Positions 61,505-64,000 of a DNA stretch of 64,000 bases are shown here, one piece after another. The notes beneath the pieces are model-generated. The model saw only the letters and a program-made list of their open reading frames with translations. It was not told the origin of the DNA and searched no databases. Source of the stretch: Hippophae tibetana (taxonomy: Eukaryota > Streptophyta > Magnoliopsida > Rosales > Elaeagnaceae); the NCBI GenBank assembly GCA_037013495.1, contig CM072810.1:79096449-79160448 (forward strand), read 5' to 3'. The translations under genes were made by a program, and so were the position numbers. Positions within the stretch are counted from its first letter, which is position 1. Each line of letters begins with the position of its first letter.

Positions 61505-64000
61505 TATTAAACTTTTTGTTGTTTTTGAAAATTTGAGCAGTAGTCCCTTCTTTTTCTCTTCGCTTATATTTTTTAAAGAATAGAGATTGATTGAATAAAT
61601 TAATAAATAACCCTTGGTCGGAACCAATATCTACTTTATAGCTCTTTTGTATAAAATCGAAAGGAAGTAAAACGGAAATGTTGCAACAAAAGGTTTAAAC
61701 CCTATTTAAGTGACGAAAACAATGGAATTTGTGTACAAAAATGTGTTTCCAAAGCTAGGAAAATTAATATTGTGTAAATCTATACGATCTTCAATTTGAT
61801 ATATTATAATAGTCGTTTCAATACACGAGTACAAGATTATCGTAGCGAATACTTGCGACACATATTTATTAATTTTTTATTGTTTTTGAAAATGTGAATA
61901 CTATCCATTTTATATTTCTTTCTCTTATATTTTTTAAAGAATATAGATTGAATGAAAACAATAATAAATAACCCTTGGTTGGAACCAATATCTTCATTAT
62001 AGCTCTTTTGAATAAAATCCAAAGTATGTAAAACCGAAATGGTGTGACAAAAACATTAAAACCTTGCTAAGTGATGTAAATGATGCCATTTGTGTTCAAA
62101 AATGAAGTTCCAAATCAAGGAATATTAATATTGTGTGAGTCTATACAATATGTGTTTTGATATATTGTAATTCTTGTGTCTATAACCGAGCAAACAATTA
62201 TCGTAGTTAATAGTTGGAACTCATATTTATCAAACTTTTTGTTGTTTTTGAAAATTTTTAGCAGTAGTCCCTTCTTTTTCTCTTCGCTTATATTTTTTAA
62301 AGAATAGAGATTGATTGAATAAATTAATAAATAACCCTTGGTCGGAACCGATATCTACTTTATTGCTCTTTTGAATAAAACCGAAAGGAAGTAAAATGGA
62401 TATGTTGCAATAAAACGTTTAAACCCTATTTAAGTGACGAAAACGATGGAATTTGTGTACAAAAATGAGTTTCCAAAGCTAGGAAAATTAATATTGTGTA
62501 AATCTATACGATCTTCAATTTTATATATTATAATAGTCGTTTCAATACACGAGTACAAGATTATCGTAGCGAATACTTGTGACACATATTTATTAATTTT
62601 TTATTGTTTTTGAAAATGTGAATACTATCCATTTTATATTTCTTTCTCTTATATTTTTTAAAGAATATAGATTGAATGAAAACAATTATAAATAACAATT
62701 GGTGGGCACCAATATCTTAATTACAGCATTTTTGAATAAAATCGAAGGTAAGTAAAACGGAAATGGTGTGACAAAAACATTAAAACCTTGCTAAGTGATG
62801 TAAATGATGCCATTTGTGTTCAAAAATGAAGTTCCAAATCAAGGAATATTAATATTGTGTGAGTCTATACAATATGTGTTTTGATATATTGTAATTCTTG
62901 TGTCTATAACCGAGTAAACAATTATCGTAGTTAATAGTTGGAACTCATATTTATTAAACTTTTTGTTGTTTTTGAAAATTTGAGCAGTAGTCCCTTCTTT
63001 TTCTCTTCGCTTATATTTTTTAAAGAATAGAGATTGATTGAATAAATTAATAAATAACCCTTGGTCGGAACCAATATCTACTTTATAGCTCTTTTGTATA
63101 AATTCGAAAGGAAGTAAAACGGAAATGTTGCAACAAAAGGTTTAAACCCTATTTAAGTGACGTAAACGATGGCATTTGTGTACAAAAATAAGTTTCCAAA
63201 GCAAGGAAAATTAATATTGTGTGAATCTATACGATCTTCAATTTGATATATTATAATAGTCGTTTCAATACACGAGTACAAGATTATCGTAGTGAATACT
63301 TACGACACATATTTATTAATTTTTTAATTGTTTTTGAAAATGTGAATAGTATCCATTTTATTTTTCACTCTCTTATATTTTTTAAAGAATATAGATTGAA
63401 TGAAAACAATAATAAATAACCCTTGGTTGGAACCAATATCTTCATTATAGCTCTTTTGAATAAAATCCAAAGTAAGTAAAACCAAAATGGTGTGACAAAA
63501 ACATTAAAACCTTGCTAAGTGATGTAAATGATGCCATTTGTGTTCAAAAATGAGGTTCCAAATCAAGGAATATTAATATTGTGTTAGTCTATACAATATG
63601 TGATTTGATATATTGTAATTCTTGTGTCTATAACCAAGTAAACAATTATCGTAGTTATTAGTTGGAACTCATATTTATCAAATTTTTTGTTGTTTTTGAA
63701 AATTTGAGCAGTAGTCCCTTCTTTTTCTCTTCGCTTATATTTTTTAAAGAATAGAGATTGATTGAATAAATTAATAAATAACCCTTGGTCGGAACCAATA
63801 TCTACTTTATAGCTCTTTTGTATAAATTCGAAAGGAAGTAAAACGGAAATGTTGCAACAAAAGGTTTAAACCCTATTTAAGTGACGTAAACGATGGCATT
63901 TGTGTACAAAAAGAAGTTTCCAAAGCAAGGAAAATTAATATTGTGTGAATCTATACGATCTTCAATTTGATATATTATAATAGTCGTTTCAATACACGAG
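61505..64000 (+). repeat. Terminal mixed dimers, array continues past the window
   Basis: About 3.5 dimers. GTATAAATTCGAAAGG with GACGTAAACGATGGC occurs in two successive A copies (63.10 and 63.82 kb), another single-dimer duplication. GAAAATTTTTAGCAG near 62.25 kb is a private small insertion, and AAAAAGAAG near 63.91 kb a private change. The last A (from 63644) is cut by the window edge a few bases before its end. Confidence 0.8.

Larger units (their letters stand above)
1..64000 (+). repeat. Satellite DNA array, A-B dimers of about 723 bp
   Basis: The whole window is head-to-tail tandem repeat. The landmark ATTATCGTAG recurs about every 361 bp, followed by TTA(A/T)TAGTTGG in monomer A and (C/T)GAATACTTGCGAC in monomer B, strictly alternating. 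A-monomer starts at 1, 723, 1445, 2169 and so on to 63644 fit a mean dimer of 723.2 bp, so 88 complete dimers plus one nearly complete A are present. Copies of the same monomer type look more than about 90 percent identical, while A and B look roughly 70 percent identical to each other by eye. No unique sequence, transposable element, rRNA or tRNA interrupts the array. Known biology: such arrays form constitutive heterochromatin, often at or near centromeres. The family is not recognised, so host and chromosomal position are open. Confidence 0.97.

Noticed and set aside
319-62022. Dozens of minus-strand open frames of 60-137 codons with similar products
   Set aside because: All are the same stretch of the satellite read in one frame. 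Starts and ends shift with single-base indels, and there is no recognisable domain or consistent start. They are not credible genes.
1-64000. CRISPR array
   Set aside because: Repeats are about 361 bp and contiguous, with no short repeat plus unique spacer structure.
1-64000. Identity with a named satellite family (for example the 359-bp Drosophila or 360-bp beetle satellites)
   Set aside because: Only the period length is similar. I do not recognise the sequence and cannot search, so no family name is assigned. A database search with the A and B consensus would decide.

Overview
The window is a single, uninterrupted block of AT-rich tandem satellite DNA from edge to edge; by eye G+C is only about a quarter to 30 percent. 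I see no protein-coding gene, RNA gene, transposon or CRISPR array, and no unique sequence. The basic period is about 361 bp. Two diverged, alternating monomers, called A (about 360 bp) and B (about 362 bp) here, form a dimer of 722-724 bp. The dimer phase is kept from base 1 to base 64000, giving 88 complete A-B dimers plus one almost complete A (63644-64000). All copies point the same way.

The organism is a eukaryote. Megabase-type satellites with a roughly 180 or 360 bp period, low G+C and local higher-order repeats (HORs) are typical of (peri)centromeric or subtelomeric heterochromatin in many plants and insects. I do not recognise the family and cannot assign kingdom, chromosome or centromere function from sequence alone.

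Layout. 1-5987 is near-identical to 50626-56612, exactly 50,625 bp (70 dimers) away. 6.91-12.70 kb holds two tandem copies of a four-dimer HOR (about 2,894 bp). 12.7-16.25 kb is mixed dimers. 16.25-25.68 kb is a mosaic of blocks repeated at one-, six- and seven-dimer spacing. 25.7-28.9 kb is a two-dimer pattern with a clear B-into-A conversion patch. 28.9-38.3 kb is a homogenised zone built on a recombinant B subtype. 38.3-41.2 kb carries tandem A variants that recur at 46.3 kb. 41.2-49.4 kb contains a seven-dimer (5,065 bp) duplication and, nested in it, a two-dimer duplication. 56.6-64.0 kb is mixed dimers with two recent single-dimer duplications.

Within each monomer the notable elements are an inverted repeat at the same aligned place in A and B (perfect in the commonest B subtype), a 12-bp palindrome near the end of B, a pyrimidine tract in A, and runs of A/T that may bend DNA. 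Many minus-strand open frames of 60-137 codons occur, but they are the same satellite frame over and over and are not annotated as genes. The main biological content is therefore array architecture: strict dimer alternation, patchwork HORs, gene-conversion scars, and a possible protein-binding dyad that differs between the two halves of the dimer.
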